Of a stretch of 64,000 nt of DNA, positions 11,187 through 22,080 are shown in pieces. The notes beneath the pieces are model-generated. The model saw nothing but the letters and a program-made list of their open reading frames with translations, did not search any database and had not been told where the DNA came from. Within the stretch, counting starts at the first letter, position 1, and each line of letters starts with the position of its first letter. The stretch is taken from contig CADCXA010000043.1 of assembly GCA_902806565.1 (NCBI GenBank), positions 208,471-272,470 on the forward strand, read 5' to 3'. The DNA comes from Hypoxylon rubiginosum (lineage: Eukaryota > Ascomycota > Sordariomycetes > Xylariales > Hypoxylaceae). The translations under genes were made by a program, and so were the position numbers.

Positions 11187-12905
11187 CTACTCCAGCATCT
11201 TGCGCCTATACTCCCAGTACCCCTTACGGATGCGATCCCACTTCTCGCCCAGTCTCCTCAGAGCCAGGTCCGCTTTCTCCTTCTCGCCAGCCTCCTTGTA
11301 TATATCCGCCAATAGGTCCAGGGCGTGCGAACTGCGAACCTCCTCCTCCGCGTCTCCCACGCCCCCCAGGTTCGTGACGAACTGCTCCGAGAACTCCCTC
11401 ACGGACCCCAGCTTCCTCCCACCCTTTACTAGCGCTCCCTTGAGGTAGTTCCAGGGACTCTGGTTCTGCGGCGCGAGCAGGATCTTGGCCTGGGCGTACG
11501 CCACCTCGCGGTCGACGACGCCGGCCGGCACCCTTGGGTCGGGCTCCGTCGCGTGCGAGCCGGGCGTCGCGTGCGCCGGGTCCGAGAACGCGACGAAGAA
11601 GCGGTGCGACCACGCCGAGTTGTTGCGCACGTCCTCGTCCAGCAGCGCCTCGATGCTCTGCCGCTCCTCCTCGTCCCACAGGCCCAGCTTGCGCACCAGG
11701 TACTGCCGGTAGCTCCACACGTGGTAGTTCTTCGCGTCCTCCTCGAGCATCCTCTCCAGGAACTGCCGCTCGCTGTCCCCCAGCGCGGCCACCTCCGAGG
11801 GCGAAGTTACGATCGTCGGGTAGTAGTGGTCTAGTAGCAACTGACGATGGTTCCAGATCTGGTAGTTTTTTATGTACGTGAGCGAAACCTCGTTGAGCCA
11901 CTCGATCTCGTCTGGGATGGCGATGTTGAGGGCCTTGACGATCGAAAATCGGTAGAGCCAGACGGTATAATGTGCTGGATTCAGTGATATGATACGCTCC
12001 GTCAGTCTCAAGCACCGCGGCGTGTGCTCCTTTACTGCCATGACGGCGCGGAGGTAAGACATGGCTAAGAGCTGTCAGTACATGTATATTCCACATAACG
12101 ATCAAGCCAGCGCGGCTACCGAGAACATACCCTCGGCATATTCATCTGGGTAGGCAATAGCCGCGAGGGCCCCCTCGGGCTCGACCTGGGGTATCGGCAC
12201 GACATCGTCCCATTCGGGATCCAGCGCATACGGGTCCGTCTTGACGCTGTACAGATCCTGTTGTAGATCGGCCATCTCTTTTCGCCTAACTTTCTCGCGT
12301 TCGAAGTCGTCCTCTGTGCAAGTAAATGGTTGTACCGTATCACCGACGAGATGGCCGTCCCCGTTGCTAGCCTTTTCGCGTTTGGACTTGAATGCCTGGC
12401 TCTGGAAAAAGAGGTTTAGGAGCTTCGTAGTCTTAGCTTCGTGAGCCCCGTATTCCTCTATGGTATAATCGCCGATATCGCGGCCGTTTTTGTCGCGACC
12501 CCAGTGGCTGTCTCGTGGCCGGGGTAGGCTGCGTAGCGGGAGGTTGGACTCGTTTAGCTGCTTCCACAACTCTTTCTGGGCTTTGTTCGAGAGGGTCTTG
12601 GCTGCGCCCGGTTTTAGGTATTCTTGGTTTAGATATGCTTGCCGGTCAGCCGGGGTCATGCCATGGAGACCAAGCTCCTCGTAGGCCTTTTGATGGGGAT
12701 TTGTGTCGTAGTAGCGTTGCCACTCGAGCTCTCGGACGGTCTGCGGTTGCTTCGAGGGTTCCTGCTGTGCAGCTAGCAAAATACCTAGTCAGCTATATTT
12801 CTACTGCTGCTGATACAGAAACTGAATACGACTAAAATCAAACAATAATGGTGGCATACGTTCGGCAGCTTTTGCTCGGCCGCCTCCTTTGTTCTTGGGA
12901 GGCAT
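11187..12905 (-). CDS. ram2: protein farnesyltransferase/geranylgeranyltransferase-I alpha subunit, N-terminally extended
   Basis: Three exons, 12905-12860, 12772-12131 and 12064-11187, close in frame to 521 residues. The C-terminal ~330 residues are the prenyltransferase alpha subunit. There is an entry segment WDDVVPIPQ, then at least five PPTA repeats: NPAHYTVWLYR, NYQIWNHRQLL, NYHVWSYRQYL, NNSAWSHRFF and NQSPWNYLKG. The protein pairs with the FTase or GGTase-I beta subunit to attach C15 or C20 lipids to CaaX proteins such as Ras and Rho in the cytosol. The first ~190 residues, starting MPPKNKGGGRAKAAE, are not part of the usual subunit (normally about 330-360 aa), and I do not recognise them. 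An internal Met just before DLQQDLYSV could be the ancestral start. The two exon junctions around the extension are good, so it is either a fusion or two overlapping transcripts. Confidence 0.85.
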
Positions 12906-13091
12906 GGCTGTGAGAGTGAAAGAGTGAAGGTCGTTCAAGTCGATGGTGGGGTTTTAAATATTTACAAGGGTCCAAGAACCAAAGAACCGAAGGAATGCAA
13001 TAAAATTCCACTCGTTATTGCACTGCATGGGCTCTGGTCACTTACAGGGCTTTAATAGAAATAACTTAAATTTTAATACGTAAACCTTAGG
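12906..13091. promoter_or_regulatory. upstream region of the prenyltransferase gene
   Basis: A short normal-composition stretch between the ATG at 12905 and the start of RIP island 1. No specific element was recognised. Confidence 0.35.
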
Positions 13092-14171
13092 GTGGGTATT
13101 AAAGTGTGTAAAATTACGCTAGGTTTAAGCTTATTTAATTATTAAATATTTAATTATTATTATTATATTAAACCTAATTTTTATTTAAATTAATTAATAT
13201 TTATATTTTTAAATAACTTTTTAAAATATAAAAATAATAATATTAATTATATTTTATATAATTTTTATTTTATTAAGTTATTTATAAATATAATAAAAAA
13301 TATTTATTAAAATTATTATATAATTTTTTTTAGTTAATATTAAAGTTTTTTTATTAAAAAAAATAAAGTTTTATTAAAAAAATAAAATATTTATTAATTT
13401 TATTTAAAAAATATTATTATTATAAATTTTAAAAAAATTATTATAAGAAATTTTTAATGAATTTTTTATTATATATTTTTATATTATATTAATTTTATAT
13501 TATATTTAAATTAAATAATAAAAAATTAAAGTTTTTATTATATTTATTTAATTAATTAAATTTATTTAGTTTTTTAATTAAATATATTTATTTTAATAGG
13601 TTTTATTATTTATTATTAATTATTTAAACTTTTATTTTTAATTTTAATTTTTTAATTATTAATTTAAAAATATATATAAAAAAATATAATTTAAATTAAA
13701 AATTTTATATAATTAAAAAGATTTTAATAATATTAATTATTAATTAATATAAAATTTAATAATATAAAATTAATAAATTATTTAAATTTAAATTAAATAA
13801 AAATTTTAAATAAAAAAACGTATTTAATATATAATAATAATTTAATAATTATTTTATTAAATTTAAGTTTAATAATTTTTTTAAAAAAATTATATAAATT
13901 TTATATAAATAAGATTTTAATTTAATTTAAATATAAAGTAATTTAAAAATTAAATTTATAATTTAATTAATTAAATTTTTAATAATATAATAATAAATTA
14001 ATTTATTTATATATAATTATTTTTATAATTTTTATAATTTATATAGCTTTTATAAAAACCTTAAGTTTAAACTTATATAAAAGTATTTTTTTTATAATTT
14101 ATAAGTTGTTTTTTTAAATAAATATTAATAATTTAAATTTAATTAATTTTTATATATTATTATATTTTATA

Positions 14172-14298
14172 AAAGAATTCCATGGCCAGTAAAATAAACC
14201 CTGGAAAAAAAAGCCACGTATCCGAGCTTTTTAAAGTTTATAAAAAGCTATAGTTTAAATACATGGCTTTTTTTTTTAAAGCGGCCGTGGAATTTTAA
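14172..14298. repeat. foldback (MITE-like) sequence inside island 1
   Basis: This ~125-bp patch keeps G/C bases inside the AT island. It reads as an imperfect inverted repeat centred near 14238. The outer arms are AATTCCATGGCC and GGCCGTGGAATT. Inner arms are AAAAAAGCCACGTAT versus ATACATGGCTTTTTT, and then AGCTTTTTA versus TAAAAAGCT. The arms differ by C/T or G/A changes. It could be a small foldback transposon, or the abutting ends of two inverted copies. Confidence 0.5.
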
Positions 14299-15950
14299 AT
14301 ATTTTAAATATTATTAATAATAAAAACGAAAATAATAAAAAAAATAATAATTAATTTATAAATAATTTCATTTTTATTTTAAATAATTATTATAATTTAA
14401 AAATAATAAATATTATAAAAAATAAGCGAAAAATATATATTAAATTTAAATTTATATAAATTAAATTTATAATTTTTAAAAATTAATATTTTATATATTA
14501 TAAATTAAATTATTATAATAATAAATATTTAATAAAAAATAAATATAAACTTATAAATAAAATTTATATTAATATAATTATTATATAAATATTAAAATAA
14601 AAAAACTTTATATTTAATTAAATTAAACTAATAAATATAAATAATTTAATAAAAAATTAACTTTAAAAAAAATAAACTTTTATTTTAAAAAAATATAAAT
14701 AATAATAATAAATATAAAAAAATATTTAAAATATTATTAAATTTTATAAAAAGGTTTTTTAAAAAAAATTTACTTTTAATAAATTATATTATAATAATAA
14801 ATAAAGTAATTTTAATTATTAAAACTTTAATTAATATAAAAATAAATATATATTTATTAATAAATATTTTATTTATTAAAAAAATAATAAAATATTTAAA
14901 CATTAAAAAAATAAATAACTTTAAGTTAATAAAAATATTTAAATATAATAAAAAAAAACAAATTATAAACATAATAATTTATATTTATATTTAAATTTAA
15001 AAAATAAAAATTAAAAATATATTATTATTAATAATAAATATAAAATATAATATAATTATAAAAAAAAAGTTTTTTATTTAATATAATTTATTAGTAAATA
15101 ATTATTAATATAAAGTATTATTTTTAATAAAATAAAAATTTAAATTATAATATTATAATATAAAAATAAATAAAATAAAAAACTTATTAAAAAATAAAAA
15201 ATATTAAAAAAGTTATTAAAATTAAGTTTTTAAAATTTTAATTATAATTTTAATTATAAAGTTTATAATATATATAATAAACCTTATATTTTATATTAAT
15301 TTAAATCTTTATTTTATTTTTATTATATTATTTAAAGTTTTTATTTTTAAATTTTAAATAAATAATATATAATATAAATAAAATAAAATATAAAAATAAA
15401 TTAATAAAACTTAATTAATTATTAAAAAAAAAAATAAGTTTATTAAAAATAATAAATAAAAAAAATATATATAAAATTAATTATATATATATAATTATAT
15501 ATATATAATAATATATAAATTACTTATAAATAATTATATTTTTAATAAATTTTATAATTTTTTTTTTATTTATTTATTAATTTATTAATTATTTATTAAT
15601 TTAAATAATATTATAATTAAATTATATATTAATTTAAAAATTATATTATTAAAAAATTTTTAATTAAATAAAATTTTATATTTAAATTATATTTATAAAA
15701 TTATTAATAATATTAAAATTTATAAAATAATATTTTAAGAAAAAAATAAACTTTAAATTTTAATAATAAAAAATAAATAAAAATAAAAAATTTATTATAT
15801 TAATAAATTTATATAATAATTTATATATAAATTTATTAATAAAATAAATAAATTTATATTTATATAATATTAAATAATAAATTTTATAAGTTTTATTATA
15901 TAAATATAACTTATATATATAAAAATATATTATATATAATATGTAGCTAT

Positions 15951-15977
15951 CCAGTATATGGACCTATCATATACTGA
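15951..15977. repeat. short inverted repeat at the right edge of island 1
   Basis: CAGTATATG and CATATACTG form a 9-bp inverted repeat separated by 7 nt, right where the AT-rich island gives way to normal DNA. It could be part of a transposon terminus. The function is unknown. Confidence 0.35.
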
Positions 15978-16000
15978 TTTATATATATAAGCGTGGGTAT

Positions 16001-16414
16001 ATTACTAAAATTCGAGTTATTTCCATTTAACCCCTGTGGGACACCGTAATAGGCACTGCATGGAGGGGCACAACAGTAAGGTACGTACAATGAATAGTGC
16101 ATGTACGTACAATGTAGGCGCAACGGAGGACAAAAACAAAAGCAAATCGCCTAAATAGCTTCTGTTACATAAGTAATTAGACATTTATTCTTATTAATTC
16201 TAGGCATTACCCAATTCCAGAATAATTATTCCTGTATGGTTACTGTAGGTACCGAAGTTAGTAGGCCAGGATCACCCGTGCGCCCGTCGCTTGTCGCCCA
16301 TCTTCTGTTTGACCCGTGGACCTCGTTACTCTCCCACGACTCATCACCATCATATAACACCAACACCAGCACCAACCTCCAACCTCCAAAGTCTTCGCGC
16401 TCTTTCGTCGTACA
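16001..16414. other. spacer between island 1 and the mevalonate kinase gene
   Basis: No gene is supported. A 12-nt direct repeat GTACGTACAATG occurs near 16082 and 16104, spaced about two helical turns apart. Its role is unknown, and it lies 3' of the kinase gene. Confidence 0.4.
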
Positions 16415-18003
16415 CTATTGACCCTCAATTCTCCAGAATTTCCACCCTTCCCTCTCGGCTCCGTCCAGGCCCCCCGATACGCCGACAAGGCTTTCTACGC
16501 CGTCATTGCCCGGCGCATTCAGGAACTTCTCGATGTCGATCTCCATACCACCGTCTTCATCTTCGTCCAGGCCATTCTTCAGTACGGCCGGCCATAGGAC
16601 GCCGACACCGTCTCCGCCGAGCGTTGTCCTGAACTGCTGAAACCCTTCGTCCTCCAATTGACGCTCCAACCTCTCTATTTTTTCTTGCGGGACACCGGGT
16701 TTCACCAGAGTTATCGAACAGCCGCCGCCACCCGCACCGGTAAGCTTCGTCCACCCGATATTCTCGTGGTCTACCAATTCTCGTATCCGCTCGAGGCGAG
16801 GATGCGAAACACCCAGAGCCGACAATAAGCCGTGGTTGATTGTCATAAGTTGCCCCACGCGCCGTAGACTCTCCGACTCCTCGCTATCAAAGTATTCCTC
16901 ATCGATTAGACTCTCGGCGCTCTTCGCGACCTGGTCTATTGCCTCTAGGATTGTATCCACCAGTTCTGGCTGCTCGTCCTTCAATTTCGCGACCTTCCCT
17001 ACTTCCACGGCCGTCGACTTTGGCGTTTTGGTGTTCACCAAAAGCAACGGCAATTCGGGAAAGTCCCATAATGAGGTAACGGTCGGAGGCTTCGATCGTC
17101 GATATACTACGGCTTTGCCGTATGTCGAGACCGTATTGTCTACGCCAGACGGATTACCGTGTATACACAGCTCGGCCACGAAAGCCCATCTATTGATTCT
17201 TTCCACCTGCACTCGCGCCTCCTGGGCTGGTTGGTCGGGGTGCGGGCCAGAGAGTGTACGGATCTGTAGCAGCATTGCGGCCGCCAGACAGACAGCAATT
17301 GACCCGCTACTTCCAACACCGGCACCTAACGGTATTGTCGATCGAAGGGTGTACTTGCAGCCCGGAGACCTTGGCGATCCTAGCGACAAGTATAGGTACA
17401 AAAACGAGGCAGCAGAATTAAGATGTATCTTGCGCTCGTGTTCAGGCTTCCCTAGCGAGATGTTGGCCAAGTGCGGCTGGATGGCCGCCACGAGATCGGG
17501 GTCTAGGGCCGTGACCAAATCGTAATAGTACTTCTTCTTGGATGGGCTGTTAAATATTTCCCAAGGTAACTCGTCAATATTCCAGGAATGAGTTAGATCA
17601 ATGTCGGGAAATTGCATTGTAACTGTGCGTCGCGATTTGGAAAGGTGGGTAACTAGAAGATAGGAACGAAGCGAGATGGACGCAGCAATGGCGGACTAGG
17701 TAAATTGTAAGCATATGCGCAATAGAGGTGTCGTGGAAAGGAGCGGCAACATCATACCTTGCCGTAGACGACAGCATGCTCGCCAAAGACAATGACCTTG
17801 CCCGGGGCGGAAACCATAAAGGCTGGCATCATGGGGCTAGAGTTTTTGCGATTCATCTTCTTTTTTCTATCGCTCTCGGCTGACGATGATCCTCCATTCG
17901 TAACGCCGTTTACATGGAGCCCCTCCAGTTCTTTGTGGAAGCCATTGACACCGTTAGACATTTCAGAGGCCGGGTCGTCGGGAGTGGTTGGAACAAGAAT
18001 CAT
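16415..18003 (-). CDS. erg12: mevalonate kinase
   Basis: Two exons, 18003-17758 and 17695-16415, joined at a GT-AG intron (GTATGATG...CCTAG), encode 508 residues. It phosphorylates mevalonate with ATP to 5-phosphomevalonate, an early step of ergosterol and isoprenoid synthesis. GHMP-kinase motifs are in the right order. The first is SAPGKVIVFGEHAVVYGK across residues about 65-82. The ATP-binding PLGAGVGSSGS is near 200. GNPSGVDN follows, and a C-terminal LTGAGGGGCSITL near 410. The ~60-residue N-terminus before the kinase is Ser/Asn-rich and low in conservation; an internal Met (MSNGVNG, residue 15) is an alternative start. This is a housekeeping gene next to a RIP island, with no sign of mutation in its frame. 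Confidence 0.93.
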
Positions 18004-19929
18004 TCGCGGGATCGTACGGTCGCAATCTATATATCGACGCCGGTAAAGGTCCTCCTGAACTCCCCACGCTCCTAGCGACGCCTCTTTCTGTAGGATCCTC
18101 GATAGCTACCCAACAGGAACCGTGGACCCCACGTAGCAATGCAGCTCTAGCTCTGATACTGATATCGCTGACCAACCCTCGGACTCCAAGGAGGAGGAAC
18201 AACACCGCAGGAGGATGGGTAACAAGATATACGCTATGTAGCTAAATAAATGAGTGACAAGAAAGGAGAGACAAATTATTTTAGTGCGACAGTCGTACGA
18301 CGTAGGATTTAAGCCGGCGTAGGTAACGGTGTATCAAAGTTTGGTGTGGATCGAACGGCGCATCCTCAGTCAGCCACAGAAGGTCTACGCAATGCGATGA
18401 TTTGATAGAGATTGGATGGGATGCAGAGTTGGAAAGATCGGTGTAGAAAGAGTGTAACGTAGGTAGATTTTTTCTGTTGTGTTCGAGATGCTGCGATATT
18501 GAAAACATCCATCGACGCGAGTCAGCGCAAGTAGATTAGATTACGAGGCATTGGCAGGCTGGCAGGCAAACAGGGACTTGAAATTCCCACCCCCCCTTTT
18601 TTTTCCTTTAGTTTAAAATTATCCGTCAACTTGAACCAATTTCGTCACCTAAATATCCATGTCAAAAATTCAGGTACCTTGTACTTTCAACAAGGCACTA
18701 GAGCGACCCGTGCACCGCTGCAATGGGAATCCGGGCGTAACCCTTTTAAGCTGTGGCCAGTCACAGACATCCAATTAGCACAAGGAGGGGGAGGAATTGG
18801 CTGACGGTACGCTGCTTGGCAAGCCTGGCAAGCTTGGCGATGGCCCGAGCATAATAAGCCCTTGTGGGGCCCGTCGCCGAACGGGCCAGGCCTTTTCTGA
18901 CTAATAAAACCACTTCACTCGATGATATCGGGAAGAAATGGACCAATGTAACGCCTTCAGATTGAAAGAGGCTGCTTACGCTTACCATGTCATTCATGAT
19001 TATACTCATATCTTACTCACACAATGTGTAGTGTGTATGATAGGATATAATTTCGGGAGATGCCGAAACGTTAATCTACAGACTCGAGCTTAGTATCGTC
19101 AGTGTCGGGTCTAACTTTTTACTACAAACACCGGTCGTCGCCTCAGCAGCTTCATAACATTGCTTATCTTCAATATTAAAATTTTACAACTCTAAAGATA
19201 TTATGTACTCTTCAAGTTCCTCGCAACTTGGCCCGCTGATGTTGCTTTCCATAAAATTACATCCTAGGTACCTCCTACCTAGACACCTCATCGCTGACTC
19301 AGACACCATTAGCTATTACCTACTGTCCTTATTGTTTTACCCTTTCATCTTTTATCTTGTGTTGGTCGACTGAGGGGTGTGTGTTATTGTACTGCCTAAC
19401 ACCACCATTCTGAGTTACTGCTTGAGTAAAAAAGGAAGTCAATCTTCGAGACTTCAGGGGGGGTTCAAAGACATACTGTAGTATAATATGCAGTATTCTG
19501 GACCAACTGACTACATCAAATTCCCATCTTACTCACATACTCACTTACAGTTCATCAATTTATGGCAACGCATCCAATCATCATGTACGAGTCTAGAGGT
19601 AGGCCCTTCAGGAGTTCTAGTTTATCTCATTTTCAACTAACTTCAATGTCTGACTTGGGAACAATGGGTAAATACCTATTAAAATATTCCATAGTTAACC
19701 AGGTCTTAAACAATATGCCATGTTCATTTTTAACCCCTTCTGTTTCAACGGTCTGATTGTTCTTTATCAAACCTATCTGTTTTCTTTCAACCTCTACAAT
19801 CAGAACAAAAAGGACAGAACTGTGTAGCAATCAGTGTCTCAATTGATTATTTAACGCTCATGAGTAATCCCAAATTCGGTTTATTCCTTTAATATTCTAA
19901 CTCGCATCCAAGCTATTTGGATCCCCAAA
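18004..19929. other. 1.9-kb divergent intergenic region
   Basis: It separates the mevalonate kinase start from the kinase start at 19930 and should contain both promoters. Minus frames at 17963 and 18281-18508 and an 82-codon one at 18761 are not supported by family resemblance or start context. TACCTAGGTA-like motifs occur near 19263-19280. An alternating G/C-rich patch at about 18815-18895 contains repeated AGCCTGGCAAGCTTGGC-type units. No RNA gene was recognised. Confidence 0.4.
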
Positions 19930-21489
19930 ATGGACAGTAGCGAGACTACGAGATCTGCAGCCACTGCCACCGACGGCTGGCTAGCAGTTGAACCCAGCCA
20001 AGATGATATAGGCGAGATAATTGTCTACGATTCCTTTGGGTTGGATCTTATTGAAGGCATCGAAAATGTCCAAAGGTACAACAAAGGCGGGTACCATCCC
20101 GTTCACTTGGACGACATTATTGACGGCCGATTCGAAGTTGTCCACAAACTCGGAAGTGGTGGCTTCGGAATCGTATGGCTTTGCCGCGATATCACTACGG
20201 AGAAATGGAGGGCGGTGAAGATTATGGCAGCTGATCATTCAACAAAGAAAACCGAAGAAAATATGCTGAATCGCCTTCGAGACCGATGTACTTTGAAAGA
20301 ACTCGACGATAACCATATTGTAGTACCGCTGGAACAGTTTTGGCTAGAGGGGCCTAATGGCCGACACCTTTGTCTTGTTATGCCAGTTCTTGGCATGACA
20401 GTATCGGACTGGCGCCGGAATCAAGATGACCACGAAGAGGAAACGGGAGTGGAAGCAAAGAACGTGTGCAGCCAAATTATCCAATCTTTGAGTTTCTTAC
20501 ACAGTCACGGAATTTGCCACGGCGACTTCAAGCCAGCCAATATTCTCATGAAGATTGACGGTATCGACGACTTCAGCAAGGACGAAATCATAGAAATGAT
20601 GGGGGACCCCGATTGCTACGAGTTTGGGACAGCATCAGGCCAACCACTGACATCTAGGGCCCCGGAGTACTGCGTATGTGCCCCAGGTCAATATTGGTCC
20701 AAGGAGCTTTCAACAAAATCCATTGCGGTGATCGACTTTGGCGAATCCTTCTTCATTGAAAACCCACCCGAGTCGACAGGAATTCCGAGCCAGTATGGTG
20801 CTCCTGAAGTTCTATTCGGAGCCGAAACCAGTTTGGGATTTCCCAGCGATGTATGGTCATTGGCGTGTACGCTATTTGAAGTTCGGACGGACGACCAACT
20901 GTTTAGGCCCCTAGCCAACAACGGGTTCAAAGGCACCATTAAACAAATGGAGTTCTACGTTGGACCACTACCTCAAAGGTATCAGAAAAAATATCTCGAG
21001 ATGTGTCGCAGGGCTCGGGGCTGGTCACCCGCAGACGAGCAGAGTAAGGGGGCGCATTCCACTACGTCAGATGCTTTACCGAAAATGGAACTTAAGCCTA
21101 TAACATGGAAACTTGACGGCTTTACGAAAGAACGCAATGAATTTATAGAAGGAACAGGGTACTCGGATATCTTCGAAGCTGCCCTGTATCGCAGAATCCA
21201 TCCGAATCGAAGCTCTGAAACTTTCAAGTATCGGTATCTACGGGAGGATGTGCTGGAGTTGGCCGATCTCTTACGCAAGATGTTAAAATACAACCCGACC
21301 GACCGCATTAGCGTCGACGCAGTGAGGTCGCATCCGTGGGTAAGAACACGATCAGATCATGTCATACCTATAAGGTATTTGGACTACAGAAGTACCGTTG
21401 GCTACGTATACATGCTTTTGTTTTCAGTTATAGCCATCATTGTTGCCTGGATCATCACACCCCAAGGTAATAATACTATAGTAAGGTAG
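19930..21489 (+). CDS. SRPK-like protein kinase with C-terminal membrane anchor
   Basis: A single exon of 519 residues. The kinase domain has a Gly-rich loop KLGSGGFGIVW at residues 73-83 and the lysine in AVKIM at about 97. The catalytic loop reads HGDFKPAN near 198, with Gly instead of Arg in the HRD position. The metal-binding motif is IDFGES near 273, and APEVLFG forms the activation-segment end. The long insert between catalytic loop and DFG (with SRAPEYCVCAPG) resembles the split lobes of SR-protein kinases. The last 30 residues contain a hydrophobic segment, GYVYMLLFSVIAIIVAWI, followed by a short polar tail. This suggests tail-anchoring to an intracellular membrane. The substrate is unknown. 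A 25-codon relic of a related gene lies at 23272. Confidence 0.83.
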   Translation: MDSSETTRSAATATDGWLAVEPSQDDIGEIIVYDSFGLDLIEGIENVQRYNKGGYHPVHLDDIIDGRFEVVHKLGSGGFGIVWLCRDITTEKWRAVKIMAADHSTKKTEENMLNRLRDRCTLKELDDNHIVVPLEQFWLEGPNGRHLCLVMPVLGMTVSDWRRNQDDHEEETGVEAKNVCSQIIQSLSFLHSHGICHGDFKPANILMKIDGIDDFSKDEIIEMMGDPDCYEFGTASGQPLTSRAPEYCVCAPGQYWSKELSTKSIAVIDFGESFFIENPPESTGIPSQYGAPEVLFGAETSLGFPSDVWSLACTLFEVRTDDQLFRPLANNGFKGTIKQMEFYVGPLPQRYQKKYLEMCRRARGWSPADEQSKGAHSTTSDALPKMELKPITWKLDGFTKERNEFIEGTGYSDIFEAALYRRIHPNRSSETFKYRYLREDVLELADLLRKMLKYNPTDRISVDAVRSHPWVRTRSDHVIPIRYLDYRSTVGYVYMLLFSVIAIIVAWIITPQGNNTIVR

Positions 21490-22080
21490 AAATTATCAAA
21501 CCTAATAATATCAGAACGGTCAGTATCCATTTTATATATTCTCAACATCTCATATGTAGCTCTAATGCTAAATCCTATTCTAGAGTAGATTAAGTCTTGT
21601 AGCACGTAACTGACGGCGAGGATGTAGCCGGTAGGTAGGTACTTTAGGAAGTAAACATATTACATTACGAAAGGTTCATTGCAATAGCTTCCCAGCGAAC
21701 TGATCTCCTCACTTTGTTTTTGTTACCTCGAAGCAACTCCTTAGCTAACTACATACCTGAGCTTATATATACCTAATAGGTTAGGTAGGTAGGTAGGTAG
21801 GTATAACACATGTAATGGAGTAAAAACAGTGGTAAATAGTCGTCTTTGTGACTTCTTCGAAGGCGTTGATATTGAACAATTATCACTCCTGGCGTTAAAT
21901 ATCAATAAGGTATATCAATTTAACATAGTATGATTTATCGGGTTTATAAGTATGTGAATATTAATATTTAAACCAAGTGTGCCCTCGCCATAGAAGGGCA
22001 CGTTATCATCCTGAATAACACGACTATTATTACGACATCGAAGTTTTACATCGAAGTTTTACATATCAAGCGTAATTACA
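21490..22080. other. spacer between kinase and orphan gene
   Basis: No gene is supported. The stretch carries a run of GGTA repeats (TAGGTAGGTAGGTAGGTAGG) at about 21783-21801 and a tandem GAAGTTTTACATC duplication near 22040-22062 just before the next start codon. Confidence 0.4.

Larger units (their letters stand above)
13100..15992. repeat. RIP-type AT-rich island 1
   Basis: About 2.9 kb of almost pure A/T with abundant TpA and no real ORF (a 62-codon minus frame at 14784 is low-complexity). It starts and ends abruptly against normal DNA. This is the expected result of RIP on a transposon copy. An 8-bp direct repeat GTGGGTAT stands at both edges (13092-13099 and 15993-16000) and may be a target duplication, but no terminal inverted repeat or LTR pair could be read. 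The parent element is unknown. Confidence 0.75.

Noticed and set aside
11224..12105. 293-codon minus-strand frame overlapping the prenyltransferase
   Set aside because: Wrong-frame shadow of the alpha-subunit exon with Arg/Gly/Ala-rich composition; the other frame has the PPTA repeats.
14784..14972. 62-codon minus frame inside island 1
   Set aside because: Only Ile/Phe/Lys/Leu/Asn from A/T-rich DNA; a by-product of RIP composition.
13100..15992. Mitochondrial DNA inserted in the nucleus
   Set aside because: Considered because of the A/T content, but no mitochondrial genes, tRNAs or long frames are visible, and RIP explains the composition.
16836..17525. 229-codon plus-strand frame
   Set aside because: Antisense to the mevalonate kinase exon; no family resemblance.
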